Below are positions 35,011 through 44,600 of a DNA stretch of 64,000 bases, piece after piece (the first letter of the stretch is position 1; each line of letters starts with the position of its first letter). The stretch is from positions 1 to 64,000 of the forward strand of contig URPL01000001.1 in the NCBI GenBank assembly GCA_900549725.1, in the 5' to 3' direction. A program made the translations under genes and the position numbers. This DNA comes from an uncultured Eubacteriales bacterium. GTDB taxonomy: Bacteria > Bacillota > Clostridia > Oscillospirales > CAG-272. The notes under the pieces are model-generated. The model made no database searches and was not told the DNA's origin. It saw only the letters and a program-made list of their open reading frames with translations.

Positions 35011-35742
35011 ATGACAGAGCAACAGCTTTCCGCGGCACGCAAAGCCCTATGCGGCTGCCCGCTGTTTGAAGCGCTCGGCGCGCAGGAAAAGGAAGCGCTG
35101 CTTTTGCGCGGGGACACGGCGCTTTGCAGCTATGTGCGCGGGGAATCGATTTTCAGCGCGGGGCAGACGGAAAAAAGCTGCCTGTATCTGCTTTTGCAGG
35201 GGAGGGTGCAGATTTTCCGGCAAAAGGCGGAGCAGAGCGTGCTGCTCAATGAGCTTAGCGCGGGGGCAGTATTCGGCGCGGCCTCTCTGTTTTGCGAGGC
35301 GCATCCGTATCCCACCGGCGTGGTTGCGCGGCAGGAAACGACGCTTTTGTGCATCTGCGGTGCGGCGATCGAGGCGCTTGTGCGGGAAAACGGCGCGTTT
35401 GCACTTTCCTATGTTCGCTTTCTTTCGGGGCGCGTCCGTTTTTTGAATGACCGCATTGCCGCCTTTACGGCAGGCAGCGCGGCGCAGCGGCTGGGCGCCT
35501 ATCTCTGCATGCTGCTCCCGGACGGCACAAAAAGCGCATCGCTTTCCTGCAGCCGCCTTGCAAAGCAACTGGATATGGGGCGTGCTTCTCTGTATCGGGC
35601 GCTGGACAGCCTTGCGGCATGCGGCGCCATTGAGCGAAACGGAAAACAGATCCGCCTTTTGGATCCTGCAAAATGCATGGATCCGCCGCGGGAGGCGGAA
35701 TCACAGAAAAAAACCGCGAAAGAAACAAAAAGAGAGGGATGA
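35011..35742 (+). CDS. Crp/Fnr family transcriptional regulator
   Basis: A 243-residue regulator. A cyclic-nucleotide-binding-type beta-roll occupies about 15-120 (ESIFSAGQTEKSCLYLLLQGRVQIF; GAVFGAASLF). A dimerisation helix follows, then a Crp-type winged helix (SCSRLAKQLDMGRASLYRALDSLAACGAIERNGKQIRLLD). The ligand is unknown; the phosphate-binding Arg of true CRP is not evident. It precedes an ABC importer in the same operon (ATGA contact with the next gene), so it probably senses a related metabolite. Confidence 0.9.
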   Translation: MTEQQLSAARKALCGCPLFEALGAQEKEALLLRGDTALCSYVRGESIFSAGQTEKSCLYLLLQGRVQIFRQKAEQSVLLNELSAGAVFGAASLFCEAHPYPTGVVARQETTLLCICGAAIEALVRENGAFALSYVRFLSGRVRFLNDRIAAFTAGSAAQRLGAYLCMLLPDGTKSASLSCSRLAKQLDMGRASLYRALDSLAACGAIERNGKQIRLLDPAKCMDPPREAESQKKTAKETKREG

Positions 35743-35747
35743 GCAAT

Positions 35748-36815
35748 ATGAAACAACTGAGTCTGCGGCTGTTTGCCGCGCTTTTGGCACTGATGCTGTG
35801 CGCCGCTTTTGCAGTGGGCTGCGCAAAGACAAACGGCGAAGGTGATGCAACGACGCCCGCTGCCGATGGAACGAGTGAGGAGAGCACGACGGTGCAGCCC
35901 GCCGCGCCGACGACCGTGCGCGTTGCGACGCTTAAGGGCCCAACGGGCATGGGCATGGCAAAGCTGATGGATGATGCAAAGCAGGAGGGAACCTTAAAGA
36001 ATACCTATGAGTTCACCGTTGCTTCCGCTCCTACGGAGCTGACGGCAAGCATCATCAAGGGTGATTTTGATATTGCAGCATTGCCGACGAATCTTGCGGC
36101 AACGCTGTACCAAAAAACCGGGGGCGCGATCAAGGTTGCGGCGGTCAACACACTGGGTGTTTTATATGTGTTGGAAAACGGAGAAACGGTGCAGTCGATT
36201 GCGGATCTGCGCGGAAAAACGCTGTATGCAACCGGGCAGGGCTCAACCCCCGAGTATATTTTGCGCTATGTTTTGGAGAAAAACGGGATTGACCCGGAAA
36301 AGGATCTTACAATCGAATATATGACCGAGCACAGCGAGCTTGCAACCGCAATGGCAGCCGGCACGGTAAGCCTTGGGGTATTGCCCGAGCCGAATGTGAC
36401 CTCCGCAATGGTGCAGAATGCCGATCTGCGCGTGGCGCTTAATCTGACAAAGGAATGGGAGGCAGCCGCCCCCGGAACAACCGTGATGCAGGGCTGCATC
36501 GTCGTCAGCACAAAATTTGCCGAGGAACAGCCGCAGGCGCTTGCGGAATTTTTGCAGGCATATAAGGCCTCGGTTTCCTATATCAACGAAAATCCGGACG
36601 AGGGTTCCGCGCTGATTGAGGCGGCGGGCATCATTCCCAAAGCAGCCATCGCAAAGAAAGCGCTGAAAAACTGCAATATCACTTATATTGACGGCGAGGA
36701 AATGCAGCAGAAGCTTGCGGCATTTCTGCAGGTTCTGTATGATGCCTCCGCCGCATCCGTAGGCGGGAAACTGCCGGACGACGGCTTTTATCTCGGGGCT
36801 TTGGCAGAAAAATGA
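35748..36815 (+). CDS. ABC transporter substrate-binding lipoprotein (SsuA/TauA/ThiY type)
   Basis: A 355-residue lipoprotein with signal peptide ending FAVGC and a Thr/Ala-rich linker. The NMT1-like periplasmic-binding domain contains VRVATLKGPTGMGMAKLM, IIKGDFDIAALPTNLAATLYQKTGG and VNTLGVLYVLENGETVQSIADLRGKTLYATGQGSTPEYI. Such proteins bind sulfonates, nitrate, taurine or thiamine precursors. The ATG at 35748 has better spacing from AGAGAGGG than the one three codons earlier. First of three transporter genes. Confidence 0.9.
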   Translation: MKQLSLRLFAALLALMLCAAFAVGCAKTNGEGDATTPAADGTSEESTTVQPAAPTTVRVATLKGPTGMGMAKLMDDAKQEGTLKNTYEFTVASAPTELTASIIKGDFDIAALPTNLAATLYQKTGGAIKVAAVNTLGVLYVLENGETVQSIADLRGKTLYATGQGSTPEYILRYVLEKNGIDPEKDLTIEYMTEHSELATAMAAGTVSLGVLPEPNVTSAMVQNADLRVALNLTKEWEAAAPGTTVMQGCIVVSTKFAEEQPQALAEFLQAYKASVSYINENPDEGSALIEAAGIIPKAAIAKKALKNCNITYIDGEEMQQKLAAFLQVLYDASAASVGGKLPDDGFYLGALAEK

Positions 36816-37597
36816 AAAAACGCGGAACGCATTCCGCAAAAACACGGCGGCTGTGGACTGTTTTGGGGGTGCTTTTTTGGATCGCGCTTTGGTGCATAGC
36901 CGCCCGCTTTGTCGGAAAAGAGGTGCTGCTGCCCTCGCCCGCGCGTGTTGCTGTGCGTTTGGCGGAGCTGTGCCGCACGGAAGCATTTTATCAAAGCGTG
37001 TTCAATTCGCTCTGGCGCATTCTGCTCGGTTTTGCCGCAGGGGCGTTCACGGCATTTTGCATGGCGCTGCTGGCAGCGCGCTTTGCTCCGCTGCGCGGTA
37101 TCATAGCGCCGATGATGACGGTGATCCGCGCAACGCCTGTCGCTTCGTTTATCATTCTGGCGCTTGTGTTTTTGGGCAAAGAGCTTGTGCCGGGGCTGAT
37201 CTGTTTTCTCATGGTTCTGCCGGTGGTCTACGGGGCGGTTGGCGCGGGGCTGGAGAGCCGCGATGCGCAGCTTTGTGAGATGCTGAAGGTTTTTGCGGTG
37301 CAGCCCCTTGCAAGGCTGCGCTATTATGAGCTGCCGCGCCTTATGCACTTTTTCGGCGCGGGCTGCCGCACGGCGCTGGGGCTTGCCTGGAAAGCGGGCG
37401 TGGCGGCGGAGGTGCTTTGCACCCCGGCGCGCACGATCGGGAAAAATCTGTATGACGCGAAAATTTATATCGAGACGGTGGATGTTTTTGCCTGGACCGC
37501 TGTGATCGTGCTGCTCTCGCTTTGCTTTGAAGCGCTGCTGCGCCTGGCATTTGATAAAATGGCGGGAGGAGGAAAAACAAATGAACACACCGATTGA
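36812..37597 (+). CDS. ABC transporter permease (SsuC/TauC type)
   Basis: A 261-residue inner-membrane protein with about six membrane helices. The EAA loop lies near CEMLKVFAVQPLARLRYYELPRLMHFF. It starts by ATGA overlap with the binding-protein gene and overlaps the ATPase gene by 17 nt, so the three are one complex. The family forms homodimers in the membrane. Confidence 0.9.
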   Translation: MKKRGTHSAKTRRLWTVLGVLFWIALWCIAARFVGKEVLLPSPARVAVRLAELCRTEAFYQSVFNSLWRILLGFAAGAFTAFCMALLAARFAPLRGIIAPMMTVIRATPVASFIILALVFLGKELVPGLICFLMVLPVVYGAVGAGLESRDAQLCEMLKVFAVQPLARLRYYELPRLMHFFGAGCRTALGLAWKAGVAAEVLCTPARTIGKNLYDAKIYIETVDVFAWTAVIVLLSLCFEALLRLAFDKMAGGGKTNEHTD

Positions 37598-38174
37598 GCT
37601 GTGCCGCCTTTCCAAGGCATACGGAGAGAAGGTTTTGTTTTCCGAGCTCTCATTTTCTTTCCCGCCAAACGGGCTCGTCGCGCTTTGCGGGCCCTCCGGC
37701 AGCGGGAAAACAACGCTTTTGCGCATTCTTGCAGGACTTGAACAGGCGGACAGCGGGCAGGTGCTCGGCATGGAGGAAAAAAGTGTTTCCATGGCATTTC
37801 AGCAGCCGCGCCTTTTGCCGCGGCAGACGGCGCTCTCGAATTTGCTTGCGGTTTTGCAGGGGAAGGAACAGCCACCTGCCGCCCAGCGGCACGCGCGGGA
37901 GATGCTGAAGCTGTTTTATTCTGCGGAGCTTGCCCAAAAACGAACCGAACAGCTCTCGGGCGGGGAGCAGCAGCGTGTTTCTCTTGCGCGCGCATTCGCC
38001 GTCAAAAGCGATGTCGTGCTGCTGGATGAGCCGACGGCGAGCATGGATGTTGCCCTTTCGGAGCGGGTGACGGAGCAGATCTGTGCCTTTGCAAAGCAGC
38101 GTCTTGTGATTCTTGCAAGCCATTCGGCGGCGCAGCTTGCCGCGGCGGATGCCAAAATAGTGCTTGGTGAATAA
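37581..38174 (+). CDS. ABC transporter ATP-binding protein (SsuB/TauB type)
   Basis: A 197-residue ATPase. Walker A is GPSGSGKTT, the signature LSGGEQQRVSLARAF, Walker B VVLLDEPTASMD, and the H-loop His is in ASHSAAQL. It is short for the family (usually 230-250), lacking a C-terminal extension. ATG at 37581 with GGAGGAGG. Completes the importer. Confidence 0.92.
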   Translation: MNTPIELCRLSKAYGEKVLFSELSFSFPPNGLVALCGPSGSGKTTLLRILAGLEQADSGQVLGMEEKSVSMAFQQPRLLPRQTALSNLLAVLQGKEQPPAAQRHAREMLKLFYSAELAQKRTEQLSGGEQQRVSLARAFAVKSDVVLLDEPTASMDVALSERVTEQICAFAKQRLVILASHSAAQLAAADAKIVLGE

Positions 38175-38218
38175 AAATTTTCTTCCCTAATTTGTATAAG
38201 AAAAGTCGATGATATAAG

Positions 38219-38250
38219 AAAAATCGGGACGCACGGCGCGTCCCGATTTT
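38219..38250. terminator. Bidirectional terminator between convergent operons
   Basis: A 12-bp stem AAAATCGGGACG/CGTCCCGATTTT with a 7-nt loop lies between the ABC ATPase gene and the AI-2E gene. Each arm ends in an A/T run, so it can act on both strands. Confidence 0.85.
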
Positions 38251-38263
38251 GTTATTGGTGGTT

Positions 38264-39421
38264 TCATTTTTGCTTCCGTTTGTTTTTCAGCTTTTGCCGC
38301 AGAGAATCAAACAGCGTTGTATCGTCTTCTTGGTCTTTCGGCTCCGGATTTTTGTACAGATGAATGACGCCGGCTTCGTTCAGATTCTGAATGAGCGCCA
38401 GGGAGACGGGCAGCAGCAAAATGCCGATGCCGCCGAAGATGAAATTGCCGAGCAGCATGGAAAACAGCGTCAGCAGCGGATGCATCCCGACCTGATTGCC
38501 GACGATTTTCGGCTCAATGATATATCGAATCACGCTGATAACAGCCCAAAGCACGAGCAGACCTGCGCCCGTTGCGGTTTCCCCCGCAAAAAGGGAAACC
38601 ACCGCCCAGGGGCAAAGCACCGTGCCGCTGCCGACAACGGGGAGGATATCGAACACGGCAATCAGCGCCGCAATCAGAGGAGCGCTCGGAATACGCAAAA
38701 CGGCAAGCCCGATCCAAAGCTCAAAAAAAGTGATGAGCATGATGAGCGCATAGGAGAGAATATATTTACGGATGACAAAGGAAAGATGGGAGAGAATGCT
38801 GCGCACGGTCGCGCGGTGCGCATCGCTGAGCTGGCGCGCAAAGAAATGGCGGATTCCGTCAAAATCCATGGCGAGGAACACGGTGGAGACAATGGTGATA
38901 AAGACATTGATCACCGCCCCCGGCACGCTGATCACAACATTGCCCGCCGCGCTGAGAATGGTTGCGGAGAAGGAGGAAAGCGCAGAGCCGACAGAGGAGA
39001 CAAGCTCCTTGACATGCTGCGTCATGGAAAAATCCGGGTGATCAATGAAGCGGCCGATGATGTCGTCCAGCCTCTCCGCGGCGCTTGTGAGCAGGGGAAC
39101 GAGGTTGTTTTTGAAGAAATCGGGCAGGTAGCCGATCAGGGTCTGGCCGTAGTCGATCAGGCGCAGCACGGCAAGCACAACCAAAACGCCGATGGTGCCG
39201 TAGAAAAGCAGCACGAGCAAAACAGAGCTGATCTTTTTGGAAATATGTGCCTTACGGTGCAAAAAATTGACCAGGGGCTTGATCAAAAGCGCTACAACGA
39301 GCGCGATCAGAAACGGCACCAAAGCGGGAAGCGCAAAGCGCACCAGGCAGACAATCCCGCCGAAAATGATGGCGAAGGTGGCAAATTTAATTAAAAACTG
39401 TTTCATTTTTTCAACGGTCAA
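38264..39421 (-). CDS. AI-2E family transporter
   Basis: A 385-residue polytopic membrane protein of the AI-2E (PerM/TqsA) family, with about eight helices. Family patterns include FALPALVPFLIALVVALLIKPLVNFL and a conserved ILPVVGSGTVLCPWAVVSL. Members transport autoinducer-2 or act as Na+/H+ antiporters; the substrate cannot be assigned. A TTG at 39421 is chosen since AAAGGAG lies 6 nt before it; the ATG five codons later is about 20 nt from that site. The C-terminus is Lys/Arg-rich. Confidence 0.87.
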   Translation of the reverse strand: MTVEKMKQFLIKFATFAIIFGGIVCLVRFALPALVPFLIALVVALLIKPLVNFLHRKAHISKKISSVLLVLLFYGTIGVLVVLAVLRLIDYGQTLIGYLPDFFKNNLVPLLTSAAERLDDIIGRFIDHPDFSMTQHVKELVSSVGSALSSFSATILSAAGNVVISVPGAVINVFITIVSTVFLAMDFDGIRHFFARQLSDAHRATVRSILSHLSFVIRKYILSYALIMLITFFELWIGLAVLRIPSAPLIAALIAVFDILPVVGSGTVLCPWAVVSLFAGETATGAGLLVLWAVISVIRYIIEPKIVGNQVGMHPLLTLFSMLLGNFIFGGIGILLLPVSLALIQNLNEAGVIHLYKNPEPKDQEDDTTLFDSLRQKLKNKRKQK

Positions 39422-39563
39422 AACAGGCTCCTTTCTGCCGCACGGCAAGAGAAACGGCTCTTCTGTCTTTTATCATACCATAGTTTGCGGCGCTTGTAAA
39501 CGGACGGGCTGTTAATTTTTTTGTACGGATTTTCCGCATAAAGGGATTTCAACAGGACAAGAT

Positions 39564-39606
39564 AAAAAAGGAAGGCATCTCTTCTTTGTCGAAGAAAAAC
39601 CTTCCT
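39564..39606 (-). terminator. Probable terminator of the integrase gene
   Basis: On the minus strand AGGAAGG and CCTTCCT enclose an inner CTTC/GAAG hairpin, followed by TTTTTTATC. It lies about 155 nt beyond the integrase stop. The rest of 39422-39759 holds the palindrome described below and no credible gene. Confidence 0.65.
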
Positions 39607-39652
39607 CTGTATCCGTATATCCCTCGGAAAAGCGCTGAACGGGAAGAAATGC

Positions 39653-39687
39653 GGCTTTTCGCAGAACTGTAACTTCTGCGAAAAGCC
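39653..39687. repeat. Perfect 14-bp palindrome (copy 1 of the GCAGAA-GTTACAG-TTCTGC element)
   Basis: GGCTTTTCGCAGAA and TTCTGCGAAAAGCC form a perfect 14-bp stem around a 7-nt centre (CTGTAAC on the plus strand). The core GCAGAA-GTTACAG-TTCTGC recurs twice on the other side of the integrase gene, with the centre in the opposite orientation. It also has a T-rich plus-strand tail, so it could serve as a terminator. Confidence 0.75.
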
Positions 39688-39759
39688 TTTGATTTTTCCG
39701 ATTGCAGCACGGATTTATGTCGGCGGTGACCCGCAAAATGACGCAGCGAAGAAGAAAAT

Positions 39760-40876
39760 TCACATGTGCAGAAATGCGGAAAGGCGCTCCGGCTGCGCCC
39801 GCTTTTGTTCCAAGGAGGAGTGCACGTAAATGTTGAGCGTCACGGCGGCATTTGCGTGCCCGAGCAGCTCGCTCAGAGATTTTACATCAATGCCGCTTTC
39901 CACGCAGCGGGAAGCGAAGGTGTGCCGCAAAACATGGTAATGCAGCGGCGGCAACGGAGCGGCGCAAAAGAGCGGAAAATCGATATGCCGCGGCGCGCGG
40001 GCTGAGAAAGCGGTTTGTCCCCGTAAGCACAAAGTGCTCTGCATTGGCATCGGCGGGATGCATTTCACAAAGATATGCATACAGCGGGGCGCACAGCGGA
40101 ATCTGCCGCAGGCTCGTTTTGGTCTTCGGTATATCCAAAGCAAACTGAGAGCCGCCGTCGCAGGCGACCCGTGCGATTGTATGGCGAACTGATAAAATGC
40201 GATGCTCAAGATCGATATCCTGCCAGCGCAGCCCGCAAACCTCCCCCATGCGCAGCCCCGCGTACAGCGTCAGAAATACACCGAGCCCCGTTTCGTTTTT
40301 CTCCGCAAGGCAAGCCGCAGTGAGGGTGCATTGCTGTGCCGGGGTGAGGATGGTGATCTCCGCGCGCCGCGGCAGCGGTTTTTTCAGCGCGCGCGGCGGC
40401 AACGGAGCGCATAGCCCGCGGTCTGCGGCGTCGCTTAAAACGGCGTGCAAAAGACAGCAGAGCGTTTTGACATATGCCGCAGAGAGTCCGCAGCCACTTT
40501 TGAGATTTCCGCCGCGGAGCTTTTGCTCAAGAAGCGCATTGAGCCGCTCTGGCGTCAGCCGGCTCAAGGGAAGCGCGCCGAGCGCGGGCAGCAGGTGGCG
40601 CGCCGCAAGGTCGCGGTATTTATAAACGCTTGCACCCTTGAGCCGCACGGAATTACTTTGTAACCACGCTGCGAACACCTCGGAAAACAAAGGATCGCAC
40701 ATTTGAGGTTTCTCACTTTCCAGCTGCGCCTGCAGCAGTTTTTCTTTTGCCTGTGCATACGTTTTCCCGTATACGGAGCGGTACTTTGCCCGTCCGTTGT
40801 CCGCAGTGCCAATCTTCACGCGGCCTTCCCATCGCCCGTCCTTTCTCTTGTGCAAATTTGTAATACTTCTTGTCAT
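39760..40876 (-). pseudogene. Tyrosine recombinase/phage-type integrase, frameshifted
   Basis: The N-terminal frame starts at 40876 (MTRSITNLHKRKDGRWEGRV, AAAGGGAAC before it). It carries the AP2-like arm-binding domain, the core-binding SAM-like domain, and the first catalytic Arg in LYAGLRMGEVCGLRW. Near 39950 the frame is lost. The other frame supplies HVLRHTFASR (His and second Arg), LLGHANAAV and the nucleophile Tyr in LNIYVHSSLEQK, ending at 39760. All catalytic residues are present but split, so one indel inactivates it. No slippery heptamer is visible, making programmed shifting unlikely. Confidence 0.85.
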
Positions 40877-41071
40877 TGGTTTGTTCCCTTTCTGCGGCGC
40901 CTGCTTTTCGACACGAAATTTGACCATCGACCATCCATAATTTAATGCTTTTTTGCCTTCTTCGGCATGAAAATTTCGTTTTTCGGGGAACCTTTGCCCC
41001 GTTTGGGCGCATTCGCACTTCCATTTTATCAAATTCAGGGAATTTTCTCGGGAAAACGGGGGAAAGAGGGG

Positions 41072-41100
41072 TTGACAACAGCGTGAAGTTATGATAAAAT
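41072..41100 (+). promoter_or_regulatory. Plus-strand promoter upstream of the TetR remnant
   Basis: TTGACA (41072-41077), 17 nt, TAAAAT (41095-41100), pointing away from the integrase. Two palindromes and the TetR-like remnant lie just downstream. It may be the original promoter of the disrupted regulator or of a lost element gene. Confidence 0.6.
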
Positions 41101-41126
41101 GAGCAAAATTGGAAGTGTTGACATGA

Positions 41127-41190
41127 GCAGAAGTTACAGTTCTGCGCAAGCGGTTTCGGCTACTTGACTGTAAGAAGTTACAGTTCTGCG
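41127..41190. repeat. Two copies of the GTTACAG-centred palindrome
   Basis: Copy 2, GCAGAA-GTTACAG-TTCTGC, at 41127-41145. Copy 3, AGAA-GTTACAG-TTCTGCG, at 41173-41190. Their centres are 44 bp apart, about four helical turns. They match the palindrome at 39653-39687 beyond the other end of the integrase gene. Confidence 0.8.
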
Positions 41191-41193
41191 TAG

Positions 41194-41544
41194 ACGGATC
41201 CGTTTTTCTTTTTCCGGAGAAACCAAGCGCGCGACCTCGGTGCGGCACTGCATTTGCAATCCGGAGGAATCTATTGCTTTTTTGCCGATAAGGATGCGGC
41301 GGTGATTGCCGCGCGGAACAGACAGCGCTGCGGCCGGGAACAGGCGTTTATTTCCACGGCATTTGCGAATTTGGAAATGCCGTTGGCTTCAGCGGAAGCG
41401 CTGCGGGAAACGGCTGTTCAGCGTGAAAGATTTTTGGAATATGGACGGCTTTTTGCCCCGAAAACACCTGAAAAAGAAAAAACAAGGAAAAACAAGGCAA
41501 AAAACGCGGAAAACAAGCCGAAAAAATATTGCAAAACGGCATGA
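41194..41544 (+). pseudogene. 5'-truncated TetR-like regulator remnant
   Basis: An open frame without an ATG start (an in-frame TAG is at 41191). It encodes ARDLGAALHLQSGGIYCFFADKDAAVIAARN, which looks like helices 2-4 of a TetR DNA-binding domain (usual form IAxxLGxxxGxxYxxFxxKxxxxxA). The first helix is missing. The C-terminal part is short and ends in a Lys-rich tail. I infer that the insertion carrying the integrase, or later decay, removed the 5' end. Confidence 0.45.
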
Positions 41545-41648
41545 AATATATTATCAATGAAACAGAACGGGCACAGTGTCCGTTCCTATTTGCGTATCCG
41601 CACGCGATTGCGCGCAGACGATAGACAGAAACAACAGGAGGAAACAAG

Positions 41649-44600
41649 ATGAAAACAAAGCTTTCCACAAGAATTGTCTCAATGATTCTGATGGTTGCCA
41701 TGCTGCTTGGCTGCACGGGTGTTTTGCTGCCCGTTGCCGCTGCAGACGGCGAAAGCGGCAGCTTCGACGCGGCAGAGCTGGTTGGAAACAACTATGCTTT
41801 TCTGAATGCATATGAAAAGGCAATTCTTTCATCCGGTGCGCTGCGCGGAGATCGGTACGAAATGACGGTACCGGACGACAGCGACCTTGTCAAGATCGAC
41901 AAGGCGGCAAAAACCGTGACGGCGGCATCCGTGAAGGATACCGACGGGACATGGGTGCCCGTGCGCGCAACGGTCTATTATGAAAACGAAGCGGGCGAAG
42001 AAGTCAGCGCCATCTTTTCTCTGCAAAACGGCACGGGCAGCTTTTCCTGCCCCGCAGAACGCTATCATATCGATGTGAAATATGATCTGCAGATCGCGGT
42101 GGACGCCGATGTGCAAAAGGCGCTGCTCGACGCGCCGTATGCTTTGGTTGCGGCAACAATTAACCTCAACCGTATTTATGCCGAGCGCGGTAATATGAGA
42201 GCGGTTGCGGAGAACATTGATTCTCTTTACAAGCTGACAACCGGAGAAATGCGCAAGGATTATCCCAGCGGCGCAAGCATCGTGATCGATCTGGAAGAGG
42301 GAGCTGCGCGCGATGCGATCATTTCTCTGAAAAACGAAACGAGCACAAACAACGGGCATTTTCTTCTGTATTCTCTGATCACAAGTTATAACGGTGCGCA
42401 GAATAAAATTCTGTGGGCTGCAAACAATGCGCAGCAGATGCAGCAGCAAAACACAGCGCTGTTGACCCGCTTCCGCGCAATCAGTGAGGCGGAATCCTCC
42501 GTGCGCAAGCTGTCTGCTTCTGCACGGCAGTTCGGCTTTGCCTCCGAGGCGGACCGTATCGACGAAGCGCTTGATTATCTGTCCGATGTGGCGGAATCTC
42601 TCGCTATGGTAGACGACGGCGCATGGGAGATTGCTTCCTATCTGAACGCTGCCGCAACCGATGCGCAGTTCGGCGCACTGAATGCGGCGATTGCAAACGG
42701 CATTTCAGGCCGGTTCACAGCGCGCGTGCAAAAGCACGGGGATGCAACGATTCAAAATCCGCTGACGGCGGCAACAACAAATATTACCAAGGGCGTTGAG
42801 CAGTATCGCGTCAATGTTACGGTCAAGGCAAATGTGGTTCCGTCCGACGCAAGGGACGACGCCGCTCTTACGGCGCTTATGGGCGAAAAGACGCTGAGCC
42901 TTGTGTTTGACAAGGGCACAAGCCGCGCGCATGTGCTGGAAGCGATTGCGAAAAACGGGCTTGAGGCCGAGGTGCTTTCCGCCTGGAGCGCATACGGTGT
43001 TTGCGAAGAGAATTATACGCGCACCGTTGCGGGGCTTGACGAAACGCTGCAGAGCGACAGCGACTGCGTGATTTCATATATGCCGAAGGAATTTTCTCTG
43101 ACGCTGAATTATGAAGCAAAAACGGAGCTGACCGTGCCCTACGGCTATGCCGTGACGCTGAAAGAGCATGCGGACACCGAAAAATCCTATGATTATACGG
43201 TCAACGGAAAGCTGTATCATCAGGGCGATGTTTATACCGTCACGGGTGATACGCTGATTACCAGAAGAGAGGGCAAGGCCGTTGCAAAATACAATATGGC
43301 AACGGTCATTGCGGCAAGCCTGACCCCCGGCGCACAGCTGAGTGAGCAGGAAAAGGCGGTGCTCACCGCAGGCGGGCTGAAGGACAGCTCGGTTTGGTAT
43401 CGCGTGCCCGATCAGGCGGCGGCGCTTGTCAACATTTCCGCTCTGGAAGAGGCGGGCAGCTACCGCATTATGGCGGCGGAATATGATTCCGGCTTGCTTT
43501 CCGGCGCGAAGTGGACTGCCGCAAACGCGCAGATCATCGACGCAAGCGGCGCCGTGATCGACACCGTGACCCTCGAAAACGGCATCGGGACCTTCACCTG
43601 TGAGGAATTTGACCATGTGAAGGTCAATTATACGCTGACGGTTTCCGAGGAGGATATTCCCGCGGCAACGGTGGAAGAATTTCTCAATCTGCCGAACATC
43701 CTGGCGCATGAGCTGGTTGCACAGAAGGCAGCGCTTGCCTCCCTGACGGCGGCCGATGTGGTGCGTGGGCTCTCCGAGGTGTACGGCAGCCGTCTTGATA
43801 TGATCAATGCGCTTGCAAAGGATTATTCCGAGGAAGCGAAAGAGGCCATTCGCGTGATGCTGGATCGCTGCGTGGATGAATCCTCTGCCACAAACTCTCT
43901 GTATCTGTATGAATATGTTCTGGAATATCAGAGCAAGGGGCTTGCCTGGTATTATGCCGGCGACAACGCCGTGAAGATGGCGGAGCAGGTTTGGCTGCTG
44001 CGCGACAGCCTGAACACCGTTTGGGAAGACGAGGCATTCCAATATGACCTTGCAAACGATCCCGATCTGAGCAAATACAAGGGCAAGCTGGAAAAGATCA
44101 AGAACGATCTGCAGGATGTCGCTCTTGTGTCGGTCAACCCGGCAATCGAGGCAACCTCAGATTATCTCGGCGCACTTGTCACAGCACTTGAAGCGGCGCA
44201 GGAAAACACCGCGGAGCACTCATTTGACGGCGCTTTGACGCTGGGTGCCGCCGTAACGGGAGAAGCGCCCGACACGGCAGCGGTACATATCACAGTGCGC
44301 GTGGTTGACAAGGCGGGCAATGAGCTGTATGTGCAGAGCGGCAGCCGCTCTTTTACGAGCGGAGCTGTGCTTGACGAGGCGGCAGAGCAAAAGCTGGCGG
44401 CGCTTACCGCAGGGTTGGAAGGCGGCTATGCCATCGACAAGGTGCATTTTGCCCGCAAAGCGGAGGGAACGCTCCCTGTCCGGGGCGATGTGCTGAGCGA
44501 GACCGTAAGCGTTGTATATACCTGGGCGCCGATTGCGTACACTTTCCGTATTGAAGGCAGCGACGACCAACTGCTCTATGCGGACGGCAGCGCGCTGACG

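Noticed and set aside
39512..39763. An 83-codon minus-strand frame after the integrase
   Set aside because: It crosses the palindrome and terminator hairpins, has no ribosome site and shows no protein-like features.
39422..41648. Complete mobile element with defined ends
   Set aside because: Only a broken integrase and palindromes are visible. No matching direct repeats, cargo genes or tRNA target were found to set the borders.
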